Below are positions 48,278 to 58,424 of a DNA stretch of 64,000 nt, one piece after another; the stretch's first letter is position 1; every line of letters starts with the position of its first letter. The stretch spans positions 101,315,967-101,379,966 of the forward strand of contig OX422216.1 in NCBI GenBank assembly GCA_949130495.1, given 5' to 3'. The DNA is from Sambucus nigra. Lineage: Eukaryota > Streptophyta > Magnoliopsida > Dipsacales > Adoxaceae. A model generated the notes under the pieces. That model had not been told where the DNA came from, did no database searches, and worked only from the letters and a program-made list of their open reading frames with translations. The translations under genes were made by a program, and so were the position numbers.

Positions 48278-49341
48278 AAATGCTGACAATTAATTGTTCA
48301 ATTAAAGCAGAGCAACTCTTGGAAAAACGTACCAACAAGCATTATTGGCTATCAATTTCGATACTTGGTTTTATAAAAGCTAGTGCCCTATATCATTTGA
48401 GGAGGCCAACCAAGAAAGTAGAGAGAGAATTGTAGCAAATTGTTAGTTGTTGGTAGATTACAAATGAGCTAAAGAATTTGAGAGTTAGTTTTTGAGAGAA
48501 ATATTCAGAAGTTTAAATTCCTTTCATAAGAACCTTAGTTTGTACTGATGATTAAGGAGAAGTTATCTGGATTTCAATTTCAATTACTTCCCTGTTGCTG
48601 AATTTAAGTAATATCATTCTATTCTCTGTTACTTTATTATTTGCAGATTTATTTCCCATGTATTGTAGTTCCATAATTCTGAATATGAATTTGTTCTTCA
48701 ATACAATCATGAGTAGCTAAATTTCCCAAGGGTTGGGGTACATGAACTCAATCCAAGGAAGATTATCTATGTAGGAAACAGAGGATAAATTACAATATTG
48801 ATTGAATCGTGAAAGAAAATTTATACAAAAACTGTCAATCTTTTAATCTCTCTTGCCCTAGGTACTTGAGATGTTTAAGAAAGCTTTGCTAGTATAATTT
48901 ATCATTCACTTCTTTATACCTATTTTTGATTTCATATGATGCGGGCTTGAACCTCATATATGTAATGCTTAGAAGTTATAAAGGCTGGATGTAATCAATT
49001 ATTTTAATTTACAAATCTAGTATTCTCTATGATAACCCTGTTTTCTCCTATTTGATTAACAGTTTTTTCCTGCAATTTTTAGTCTGTTTTCATTAAAATT
49101 TCCAGTTTGCTTTTGTTAAGAAAAGTTTATTTCGCTAGAAATCTTCAAAAATCATTAATCATCTTTTTGTTTATTTTAAGAAATCATTTTCAGATCTAAT
49201 AAGTTTCCTGATTACTAGTTGACATTTTCATTCCCTGTGGATTCGATCCCGACTTACCGGGTTATTACTTGAGCGATAGGTTTGCACTTGAACCTAGAGT
49301 GAACGCACTTTTAAGACAAATTTTTAGTCGCGTCAAGTTTT

Positions 49342-49359
49342 TGGCGCCGTTGCCGGGGA
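49342..49359 (+). other. Element C primer binding site (tRNA-Asp)
   Basis: The sequence tggcgccgttgccgggga lies a few bases after the 5' LTR end and is complementary to the 3' end of plant tRNA-Asp. Confidence 0.88.
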
Positions 49360-49447
49360 TTGAAAAATTGTTAAATTTTCAAGAAAGTTATTTGTATCTA
49401 CAATTGATTTCTAAAAAAAAAAAAATCATTTCATCTTTTATGTGCTT

Positions 49448-51166
49448 ATGCTGAATTCATCCCCCACCCAAGTTCACGAAAATCCAATAGCCGAAGCAAG
49501 TTCTGAAAATTCTGTGTCTTTTCCTTTTTGGGTTCCACCTCCTTCGCCTAATAATTCCATTACTAGTCGTACATTGAGTCAAACCCGGAGTGAGAATTCT
49601 GAACCTTTTGGTAGCGATATGTCGGAACATGGTAGTGTTGGTGTTGGTGCTGGAGAGGATGAGATACCTTATCTTCCTATGAAAGATTTGTTATTTCCGG
49701 AGCGAACTGTTACCCCTGGTTGCATTTTACTCCAGTATAATGCCGGTCAGTTCCATTTTCAGAATGGCATGATCCAAATCCTTCCTACATTTCATGGGAT
49801 GGATTCTGAAAAACCATATCTCCATATTCGAGAGTTCGAAGATACATGTGAGACTTTTGGAGACCAAGCTTGTCCACAAGATGTAGTCCGGTTGAAGCTT
49901 TTCCCTTTTTCCCTAAAGGATAAAGCTAAAACTTGGTTATGGTCCCTACCCCCAAATTCAGTGTTATCTTGGAGAGATATGCAAAACAAGTTTATATCAA
50001 AATTTTTCCCACAACACAAAACTAATTCTGTTAAAGCCCAAATTCAAGCTTTTAGACAAAATGAGAATGAGGCTTTTGATAAATGTTGGGAGAGATTTCA
50101 GGAGTTAGTGAGTGCGTGCCCACACCACGATTTTGAAAAGCATCATTTAATTTCATTTTTCCATCAAGGCCTTACATTAGCATCGAAACAACTTGTCCAA
50201 ACCATGTGTGAAAGACCTTTTTGGGAGTTAAATTCGAGCGATGCTGAGGCTCATTTGAAATATATCGCTGAAACTACCCAAGCATGGGATACTTCTGATC
50301 CCAATAATCAAAATAGAAATCGACAAGTGTCCAACTTGCCTGCTGCGTCCGGTATCTATCACTTGGACAAGGACACTTTGTTGGATCGAAAATTTGACCA
50401 ATTGGAGAAGAATTTTAGAGATATGCTTGAAGTGCGATTGAGAGATGTGCCTGGACCCATACAAGCCGGAAAGGAAAAAGTGTGTGCCATTTGTAATGCG
50501 GGTCATTCTACCAAAGGATGTCCTACTATTCCTGCATACAAGGCAATGTACACTGAACAGGTTGATGCAATAGGGGGTTTTCGCGGAAATTATAATGCCC
50601 AGCAAGGTAATGCATATAATCAATCATGGAGGAATCCTGGATTCAGTTATGGACAACCCCAAGGTGGGATGGTTCCTAACCCACATATGACTCTACCACC
50701 ACCTCCTCAATTTCAGCAAGTGGCTCCTCCAATGCAAAATTCTATGCAAGTACCACCTCCTGGTCCGTATGTAGCTCCACCTAGGAGAACTCTTGAGGAT
50801 AATTTCAATCAATTCATCCAATCCCAAAAAGAGAGAGATGCTAAATATGATCGAATGTTTGCTGAAATGCATACTAGCATTTCTAGGTTGCAAGCTGCGG
50901 CAAATAATCAAGAGAAAGGTAAACTTCCAGCCCAAGGCCAAAGACCTCCTCTTCAAGGTCAAACCACGGTTGGCTCCACATCATCGGAGTTGCAAGAACA
51001 TTGTCAAGCTGTTACTACTCTTCATAGTGGCCGCGTGATTGATCTATCACCAAAGCTTCCAAAGGTGAACGATGATGGAGTTGAACCCAAAATTTCTAAG
51101 GAATCTGACACTCCCGAGTATGAAGAACCTTCCTTAGAAAAGGAATTGAAAGATAAGGAAGTTTGA
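49448..51166 (+). CDS. Element C gag
   Basis: I choose the ATG at 49448; the frame opens two codons earlier with GTG. It encodes about 572 residues. A gag capsid domain of the plant retrotransposon type is clear: FHGMDSEKPYLHIREFEDTC, LKLFPFSLKDKAKTWLWSLP, FISKFFPQHKT, CWERFQELVSACPHH and LVQTMCERPFW. A CCHC-type zinc knuckle with spacing CX2CX3HX4C follows (CAICNAGHSTKGC). The tail is rich in P, Q, N and G and ends with acidic residues before a TGA at 51164-51166. The same frame runs on for about 35 codons to another stop. The pol frame then continues in another register, so the junction shows decay or a frameshift near 51270. Confidence 0.9.
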   Translation: MLNSSPTQVHENPIAEASSENSVSFPFWVPPPSPNNSITSRTLSQTRSENSEPFGSDMSEHGSVGVGAGEDEIPYLPMKDLLFPERTVTPGCILLQYNAGQFHFQNGMIQILPTFHGMDSEKPYLHIREFEDTCETFGDQACPQDVVRLKLFPFSLKDKAKTWLWSLPPNSVLSWRDMQNKFISKFFPQHKTNSVKAQIQAFRQNENEAFDKCWERFQELVSACPHHDFEKHHLISFFHQGLTLASKQLVQTMCERPFWELNSSDAEAHLKYIAETTQAWDTSDPNNQNRNRQVSNLPAASGIYHLDKDTLLDRKFDQLEKNFRDMLEVRLRDVPGPIQAGKEKVCAICNAGHSTKGCPTIPAYKAMYTEQVDAIGGFRGNYNAQQGNAYNQSWRNPGFSYGQPQGGMVPNPHMTLPPPPQFQQVAPPMQNSMQVPPPGPYVAPPRRTLEDNFNQFIQSQKERDAKYDRMFAEMHTSISRLQAAANNQEKGKLPAQGQRPPLQGQTTVGSTSSELQEHCQAVTTLHSGRVIDLSPKLPKVNDDGVEPKISKESDTPEYEEPSLEKELKDKEV

Positions 51167-51276
51167 CCTGAAATCGAAGTCAAGTTGTCTATTGTTGCTC
51201 CATTTCCTCAACGCTTAGAGCCACCCAAGAAAGGGGCTTCACGTAGCGAGGTGTTGGATGTGTTGAACAAGTAAAA

Positions 51277-52660
51277 TTGAATTTGCCATTCCTTGATGCT
51301 ATTCAACAAATTCCAGCATATGCTAAGGTTATCAAAGATCTTTTGACTGTCAAAAGACGGCTTAAGGTGAAGAAAAATGTTTTCTTGGCACAAAATGTGA
51401 GCTCGATTCTTCTTAACGATCTCCCTCCTAAATTCAAAGATCCAGGTGCACCTACCATTTTGTGTGTCATAGGAGAGAGAATAGTGGAAAAAGCATTGCT
51501 TGATTTAGGTACAAGTGTCAATATCCTTCCATACTCCATTTATAAGCAACTTGAATTAGGTGATTTAAAACCTACCCGAATCACTCTACAGTTAGCGGAT
51601 AGAACAGTGAAAGTGCCTCGAGGGATTGTAGAAGACGTGATAGTTCAAGTGGACACGTTCTACTTTTCGGTTGATTTTGTCATTTGGGACACTGAGCCTG
51701 TACCCCATACGAGAAATCATGTTCCAATAATATTGGGCCCTCCATTCTTAGATACTTCTAATGCTTTGATCAATACACGGAATGGCCAAATGCAACTCAC
51801 TTTTGGAAACATGACTCTCGAGACTAATATTTTCAATGTCGCTAACCAAATGGGAGATGAGGATGAAATTCTTGAGGTTGATCTTATTGAAGAGGTAGTG
51901 GATGAGAATATTGAGAAAATCATAGGAGGAGATGCTTTGGAAGTGTGCTTAGTGAAAAGTGGTGAGGAAAAGATTTCTTATACTGAGTTTGAGCGTGAGA
52001 TGGAACAGTTGAAAAATTGGTTACAAGAGGAAGAGAGTTTTGCGAGTTTGAGAGATGTTGACTGGATTTCTAGGTATGAAGAATTACCTACAAGGGAGAC
52101 AACCATGAGTCCCTCTGAAAATAGATTTCCTAGTCTTGAGTTGAAGAAACTACCCTCACATGTCAAATATGCCTTTCTAGGAGAGAATGATACATTTCCT
52201 GTTGTTGTGTCTTCCCATCTAGAAAAAGAGCAAGAGGGTATGTTGTTGGATGTGTTAAGAAAGCATAGAAGTGCTTTTGGTTGGACTATAGCAGATTTGA
52301 AAGGTATAAGTCCATTGATTTGTACCCATAAAATCCATCTTGAGGAAGAAGTGAAGCCCTCGCGTGAGATGCAAAGGCGTTTAAACCCAACCATGAAAGA
52401 TGTTGTAAGAGCGGAAATAATCAAATTGTTAGATGCTGGAATTATCTATCCTATTTCAGATAGCAAATGGGTGAGCCCAATTCAAGTCGTTCCAAAAAAA
52501 TCAGGAATGACCGTGGTTGAAAATGCTAAGGGAGAATTAATACCTCAACGCACCACCACCGGGTGGCGTGTTTGCATTGACTACCGAAAGCTCAATGCCG
52601 GAACTCGAAAAGATCATTTTCCCTTACCGTTTATCGATCAAGTGATTGAACGATCGATCA
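51277..52660 (+). pseudogene. Element C protease and start of reverse transcriptase
   Basis: The frame of about 460 useful codons begins inside the polyprotein, with no ATG of its own. The aspartic protease is recognisable by LDLGTS at residues 75-80 (DLGAS in most relatives), then ITLQLADR and VDFVIWDTEP. A long acidic linker precedes reverse transcriptase motifs: the LDAGIIYPISDSKWVSPIQV and VCIDYRKLNA blocks. After DHFPLPFIDQ the sequence breaks into a short patch rich in gatcaagtg repeats (about 52635-52680). About 30 residues are missing there, including the FLDGYSGY motif that carries the first catalytic aspartate. Reverse transcription by this copy is therefore impossible. The reading frame then shifts to the next segment. 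Confidence 0.88.
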
Positions 52661-53549
52661 AGTGGATGTACTTGATCAAGAAAAGACGACTTTTACATGT
52701 CCGTTTGGTACGTTTGCCTATAAACGTATGCCATTTGGGTTATGTAATGCGCCAGCTACTTTTCAAAGGTGCATGTTAAGTCTCTTTAGCGACATGATTG
52801 AAAAAGGTCTTGAGGTGTTCATGGACGATTTCAGCGTTTTTGGAACGTCTTTTAACCAATGTTTAGCTAATCTTGAAAGAGTTCTATTCCGATGTGTGGA
52901 AAAAGACTTAGTCCTCAATTGGGAAAAATGCCATTTTATGGTTACCGAGGGTGTAGTTTTAGGCCACATAGTCTCATCTAGGGGAATTGAAGTTGATCGA
53001 GCCAAAATTGAAGTAATAGCTGAGTTACCCCCGCCAAAATCACTTAAAGATGTGAGGTCCTTCCTAGGCCATGCTGGATTTTATAGGAGGTTTATCAAAG
53101 ACTTTAGCGCCATCGCTAGACCTTTGAGTAATCTTCTCATGAAAGACACTCCATTTGAGTGGAATAAATCATGTCGAGAAGCTTTTGATAAACTTAAAAG
53201 CATGCTTGTTTCCGCACCTATCATGCAAGCTCCGGATTGGTCACTACCATTTGAGCTTATGTGTGATGCAAGTGATTACGCTATTGGGGCTGTTCTTGGA
53301 CAGAGGAAAGACAAGAAAGCTCATGTTATTTACTATGCTAGTAGAACATTATCTGGCCCTCAGCTTAACTACTCTACTACAGAGAAAGAGTTACTAGCAG
53401 TCGTTTTTGCTCTCGACAAATTTCGCTCGTACATTGTTGGGTCACCTATCTTATGCTTCACTGATCATTCGGCACTTAAATATCTCTTGAGTAAAAAAGA
53501 TGCCAAACCCCGACTAATCAGGTGGATCCTACTCCTACAAGAGTTTTAA
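52661..53549 (+). pseudogene. Element C reverse transcriptase remainder and RNase H
   Basis: The frame starts just after the deletion patch and encodes [14 protein letters not shown], then FMDDFSVFG (the second catalytic box, F-M-D-D). [13 protein letters not shown] and the connection domain ([18 protein letters not shown]) follow. RNase H follows with [31 protein letters not shown] and [11 protein letters not shown]. One extra T in a run near 53543 turns the frame into a stop at 53549. The sequence then continues in another frame into integrase. Confidence 0.9.
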
Positions 53550-54984
53550 TCTCTCGATTCAAGATAAGAAAGGAGTAGAAAACGTCGTTGCGGACCATTT
53601 GTCACGCCTCTCGTCCGACGCACCTATTGATCCCATTCCCATAGACGAGTATTTCCCGGATGAAAATTTATTTGCTACTTCTTCTCTCCCTTGGTTTGCG
53701 GATATAGTTAATTATCTTGTCACTGGAGTCGTTCCATCTAGTTGGACTCCGCAAGAGAAAAGGAAGTTCATTACTTGGTCACGCATGTTCTTTTATGATG
53801 ATCCCTATTTATTTAAGTATTGTACTGACCAAATCATCCGGAGATGTGTACCCGATGAAGAAATTCAAGGGGTAATTCGATTTTGTCATACGGAAGCATG
53901 TGGAGGTCATTTTTCTAAAAATAAAACGGCTGCGAAAATCCTTCAAAGTGGTCTCTATTGGCCCACAATCTTCCGGGATGTGAATGCTTTTTGTAAATCT
54001 TGCGATAGATGCCAAAGAATGGGAGCTATTACTCGCCGTGACATGATGCCATTAACCCCAATTTTAGTATTGGAGTTGTTTGATTGTTGGGGTATTGACT
54101 TCATGGGCCCATTTCCACCTTCTTTTGGTTTTCTATACATCCTCGTCGCTGTAGATTACGTCTCAAAATGGGTTGAGGCGATAGCTACAAGGACGAATGA
54201 CAGCAAAGTGGTGATAAAATTTATTCAAGAAAATATACTTTCTCGTTTTGGTATGCCTAAGGCCATAATCAGTGATAATGGATCTCATTTTTGCAATAGG
54301 CCTATGGAGAAACTAATGCGGAAGTATGGAATTGTCCATAAAGTTGGAACAACTTATTACCCTCAATCGAATGGCCAAGCTGAGCTTGCTAATCGAGAAA
54401 TTAAAAATATCTTGGAAAAGACAGTCGATCCTAATAGGAAAGATTGGTCTCTCCATTTGAATGATACACTTTGGGCCTATAGAACCGCATACAAGAATCC
54501 CCTTGGGATGTCCCCATTTCGATTTGTGTACGGCAAACCTTGTCATCTTCCGATAGAAATCGAACACAAAGCCTATTGGGCTATCAAAAGGGTGAACTTC
54601 AGTATGGATAAAGCCGGTGAAACACGTAAACTTCAGTTGAATGAGTTGGAAGAAATACGCAATGATGCGTATGAAAGTGCTAAAATATCCAAGGACTGAT
54701 TGAAACAAGCTCATGACAGAATCATTCGCAAGAAAGAATTTCATTCGGGCCAAAAATTACTTCTCTACAACTCGAGGTTGCATTTATTTCCCGGAAAATT
54801 ACGGTCAAGATGGTCAGGTCCATTCATTGTAAAAGAGGTATTTTCCCATGGAGCTGTTGAACTCATAGATGAGAAAGGGGGAACCACATTTAAAGTCAAT
54901 GGGCATCGTCTCAAGCCCTATTTGGAAGCACTTGTCAAGGAAGACGACACAATCTGGCTGTCGGACCCCATTTATGGGGGTTGA
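53550..54984 (+). pseudogene. Element C integrase
   Basis: The open stretch from 53599 carries a complete integrase. The zinc finger has H97, H104, C135 and C138. The catalytic triad is D167 (WGIDFMGP), D226 (ISDNGSHF) and E262 ([13 protein letters not shown]), with 35 residues between the last two. Phrases such as [11 protein letters not shown] and [18 protein letters not shown] are typical of Athila-type integrases. A TGA at 54697-54699 interrupts the C-terminal domain, which continues in the same frame to 54984 ([22 protein letters not shown] ... [10 protein letters not shown]). No chromodomain follows, in keeping with a non-chromovirus. Confidence 0.92.
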
Positions 54985-55228
54985 TTGAACAACAAGAGGT
55001 GAGGTCGTCTCACCCCCTACATGTATGGGGTGATTGTAGTACATAGGAGTCTTAGGAACTAGGAGTCTTAGGAACTAATCAGTCCCGGGGTTGAGAATCC
55101 GAAGGGTGAGGGGTAGTTCGTTTTCAATGAGCATTGAGGAGAGTCTGACGTGTGAGGAGTGGTAAATTCATGTTTGGAAGAGAGAATAGGAGCATTTTTG
55201 AAGAAAAGAAGAGAGAGGAAGAAAATCA
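54985..55228 (+). other. Element C spacer between pol and ORF3
   Basis: No gene is seen; the direct repeat taggagtcttaggaacta occurs twice in tandem near 55045-55075. This is the upstream part of the internal promoter region. Confidence 0.5.
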
Positions 55229-55496
55229 GCAGACCCGATCGGTCCGTCTGATATTAAAAGAACCGATCCGGTTAGGCGGATCGGTCCGGGTGAATTAAAA
55301 GAACCGATCCGGTAAGGCGGATCGGTCCGGTCCCAAAACCGGATCGGTCCGGTGGTCTGCAGAATTCATTTCCCAAGATCCACATCTTCGATCCAAACCT
55401 CTTCACTTTCCCCAATCCCTTCACTTCCTTCAAAAATTCGTCCAAATTCATCCACCCTTTCATTCCCTCCAAACTCCTACTCACCCACTATAAATA
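55229..55496 (+). promoter_or_regulatory. Element C internal promoter for ORF3: palindrome cluster plus TATA
   Basis: Seven or more gatcggtccg / accgatccggt words fill about 120 bp, the same motif type as in the LTRs of C. The cluster is enclosed by an inverted pair, gcagacc (55229-55235) and ggtctgc (55354-55360). A canonical TATA box, ctataaatac (55488-55497), lies about 137 bp downstream of the cluster and about 84 bp before the ORF3 ATG. The layout copies that of the LTR promoter and suggests that ORF3 has its own transcript. Confidence 0.65.
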
Positions 55497-55579
55497 CACC
55501 CATCACCCTACCCATTTTCTTCACACCTTCACCTACACTTATCTTCTCTTCTCCATTACTGTTTCTATCCTCCATATCC

Positions 55580-56707
55580 ATGGCTGCTCCTCAGAAATAT
55601 ACCTCCATTGAAGTCCTTCCCGACGGACATGGAGAGTACCGTTCCCGCCGTGAGGCAAATTGGTGCCGTAAGTTTTTCAGCCCTACGCGAAAGATTCATA
55701 TCGAACGTCAAGTGTTGTGGGATCAAATGCCCAATTCTGTCACAGCCCTTTTCCTATCCCGGGGCTGGTGCCGTTTCTTCAATGAACCTTATGAGGCAGT
55801 TTGGGAGAATGAAGTGCGACAGTTTTACGGATCTCTTGTTCGTACCGCTGAATTTGAATCCCAAGCCTATGTGGATTCCATCCCTATCCCATTCTCACTT
55901 GACCTTGTGGCACAGAAGTTAGAGTCTTTTGGTGTGATCACTCTGGCCCAATTTAATTATCTGAGTCCCGATCCCGTTCTATCTAAGGAGGTTTGTATCT
56001 CGCGAATCCAGCCCGGTGCGGTTTGGAATACCGAGACCTTTCCCGTCGGCCGCTTATCCGACAAGGCACGCTTCACCTTTCATATCGTTTGTGCCAATAT
56101 CTTGCAAACCTCCAATGATTCGGCGATGAGGCCTCGCCAAGCCACTATGATGTATCATATGTTCGACCCTGCAACCATGATCAATTTGGCCCGGACATTT
56201 TACACAGATATCCTTTTTGTGGCTTATGATAAAAAGGGTCGCGCTCCTCTTCCTTATGGTCGACTCATTACATCCATGTTTTGGGATGCCGGGATTGCAC
56301 CACCTCAAGATCTTATCAACTTGCCTAAGCCTTTAGGTCAAGAGTCCCGCACTCGAAGTGAGCGGTAAATTCAGCTAGTCCGTGCAAGGCGCGGTGGCGA
56401 TTCGAGTGACGAAGAGAGTGACGAGGAGGATGTTGAGATGGGGGAAGGTGACGAGGAAGAGTATGATGAGACGGCTGATCCGGATTATGTTCCGGTTGGT
56501 ACGGGCTTAACTGAGCACGTTCTCTCTCTTGAAACGCGTTTTGACGCACATGTGTCCTCCTACGAGAGGGACATGAGTTTGGTCCTGCGTATGCAGGCCG
56601 ACTTGTATCGTCTCCAGGCGGGACCCGAGGCCCCTCTTCCTCCTTACTATTATAATCCATATGATCCTACTGCTCCCAGTACTTCCCATCCCCCACCCGC
56701 CCCTTAG
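55580..56707 (+). CDS. Element C ORF3 (env-position ORF, putative plant transposon protein domain), with in-frame stop
   Basis: The ATG at 55580 starts MAAPQKYTSIEVLP. After 262 codons a TAA (56366-56368) interrupts the frame, which then stays open for 112 more codons to 56707. The first part resembles the 'putative plant transposon protein' domain found in Athila-type third ORFs (RGWCRFFNEPYEAVWENEVRQFYGSL, then VDSIPIPFSLDLV, then MRPRQATMMYHMF). The second part is acidic (DEESDEEDVEMGEGDEEE), followed by a helical stretch and a proline-rich end. Element B has both parts in the same order. The ORF lies downstream of integrase, where env-like ORFs sit in Athila elements. I see no signal peptide or transmembrane segment, so a true envelope role is not supported. 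Confidence 0.65.
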
Positions 56708-58410
56708 GCTTCCCTCTCCCCTTTTAGGATTTTTCTACCTATGTTTGTTTTTTTTTCTTTTATTTGTTTCCACAGTGTTGTCACAGTTTGTACTATACAG
56801 TTTTAGTCTATTATTGGCTTGTTTTAGTTCTCGCACTCTTTCTGTTATCTTCTTTATCTCTTATCCTTTGATTGAGGACAATGCAACTCATTAAGTTAGG
56901 GGCGATGACAGGTGCGTATTCATAAAACTTCGCCTAGTAAAAAAAAAATGAAAATGAAAAAATCCAAAAATATTTTCCTTCAAAATAAATAAAAATTGGA
57001 ATTTAAATTTTTCAAAAATATCACCTTTATTCTATTTAAAGTCTCAAATTGTTAACAATCAATTGCACTAAGTCAAAATTGACCGAAGATGGAAATTGAA
57101 AAAAAATTGACGACTTAACGAATAAGTGTGGAGATTAGTCCAACCCGGTAAGATTTTGAGCCTATCAATTTTTTATGAGCTTTTAAATCAATCCGAGTTT
57201 ATGATTAACTCAAAGTTATTTTCAGCATTTTAATAAGTCGTTGATGATCTCAATCCTTTGTTTTGATCGGTTATGGGAAATGTGTGAAATGTTGTCTCGG
57301 AATTCGTGCTAAATATATCTCTAAACTTAATTAATCTCGAGATGCATATGGTAATGTGATTAGCAATTTGGACAATGAAGTAGGCCCTCGTTTGTTACCC
57401 AAAAATATTAGCCATAAAAAGTCGTGAAAAACAAAATTGTCCCTTTGCAACCCAATTTGAGCCTAATAAAATATTTTCCTTTCGTTTGACAACCCGAAAA
57501 ACCCAAATAGCCCGGAATTGTGAAAATTGAGAAAATTCATCAAGTAAGTCCAAATTGTGCAATAAAAAGGGGCAAGAGAAAAATAGAAAAAAAAATAGCA
57601 AGAAAAAAAAACTAAAAATAGAAAAAAAAAAAAAGAAAAAAATGAGCAAATGCCCGAAAAAGCACTAATGGACATCATAAAGACATTTTCCAATTCCGAA
57701 CATTCCATCCATTCCCATTTTTACCCTTTACACCTTTTAACCCCAAAAAGTCCTAACCGAGTCCGAATGGCGAAATTAATTACCGCGTGGAGAGCTAAGA
57801 CATGAAAAGATAAAATAAGAGATTAAAATGGTGTGAATTAGAGGTGATGTTCCCATTTCCTTATAACCGTACTCCGATGATGAGATCTTTTCACCATATA
57901 TTTCCTTCTTTTCAATTTAGTATGCAAGAAGTTGTGTCCATTATATTTACTCTTTATATCATGCATACCAAGAGAAAATAACCACATTCCGAGTGATTCG
58001 TTTGTGAGTGCATCCGTAAGAATTTGAATCAAAACGAATTTTCGGAAAGTAACGTAATGATTAATCGGTGGAAATTTGAGGTTTAATTTTTGGCTTTGCA
58101 CACACACACTATGGTTTGAGACAGTTGAATGTGAATTTATGGTGATTATTTTTCGAAAAGTTTATATTGTACAATTTTTAAGTATTTTGATATTTATTTG
58201 GGTCAATAAAGAATTTTGTGGGTGTATTCACTGCAAACCCTCACGAGACAAAACTCGTCCTACTAGGGTAACCTAGGGGTGTAAAGGCTTGTTGCATATA
58301 CTCAATGCAATCGCGTGCCTGCGAAAGTGGAATTTTATTTTAATAAAGGAATTTTCAAGAGTTGAATTTTGGTTAGATTCAGATACATTGCTCGGGACGT
58401 GCAAAGTCCT
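56708..58410 (+). other. Element C 3' non-coding region with internal polypurine tract
   Basis: An internal tract (ttaagttaggggcgatg, about 56891-56907) lies just after the phrase gaggacaatgcaac. About 1.52 kb later the terminal tract ctaagttagggggatt abuts the 3' LTR. The region between the tracts matches that of element A closely. A minus-strand A-rich run near 57590-57640 gives spurious open frames. No gene is supported. Confidence 0.7.
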
Positions 58411-58424
58411 AAGTTAGGGGGATT
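58409..58424 (+). other. Element C terminal polypurine tract
   Basis: ctaagttagggggatt directly precedes the 3' LTR start tgaccgagcg. Elements A and B have the same core, aagttaggggg. Confidence 0.8.

Larger units (their letters stand above)
36897..49335 (+). repeat. Element C 5' LTR, split by element D
   Basis: The two parts (36897-37461 and 48283-49335) together align end to end with the 3' LTR 58425-60071, apart from a 29-bp deletion near 49030. The insertion point of D is the sequence aaatg (58987-58991 in the intact LTR). Confidence 0.92.

Noticed and set aside
55440..55579. Starting ORF3 at the upstream in-frame codon near 55352
   Set aside because: The TATA box at 55489 lies inside that extension, and element B starts its homologous ORF at the ATG corresponding to 55580.
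55580..56707. Calling ORF3 a true envelope gene
   Set aside because: It is at the env-like position of Athila elements, but no signal peptide, membrane anchor or cleavage site is visible; the domain resembles a plant transposon-associated protein instead.
57395..57708. Phe/Leu-rich frames that look like membrane proteins
   Set aside because: They arise from poly-A/poly-T runs on the opposite strand of the C 3' region.
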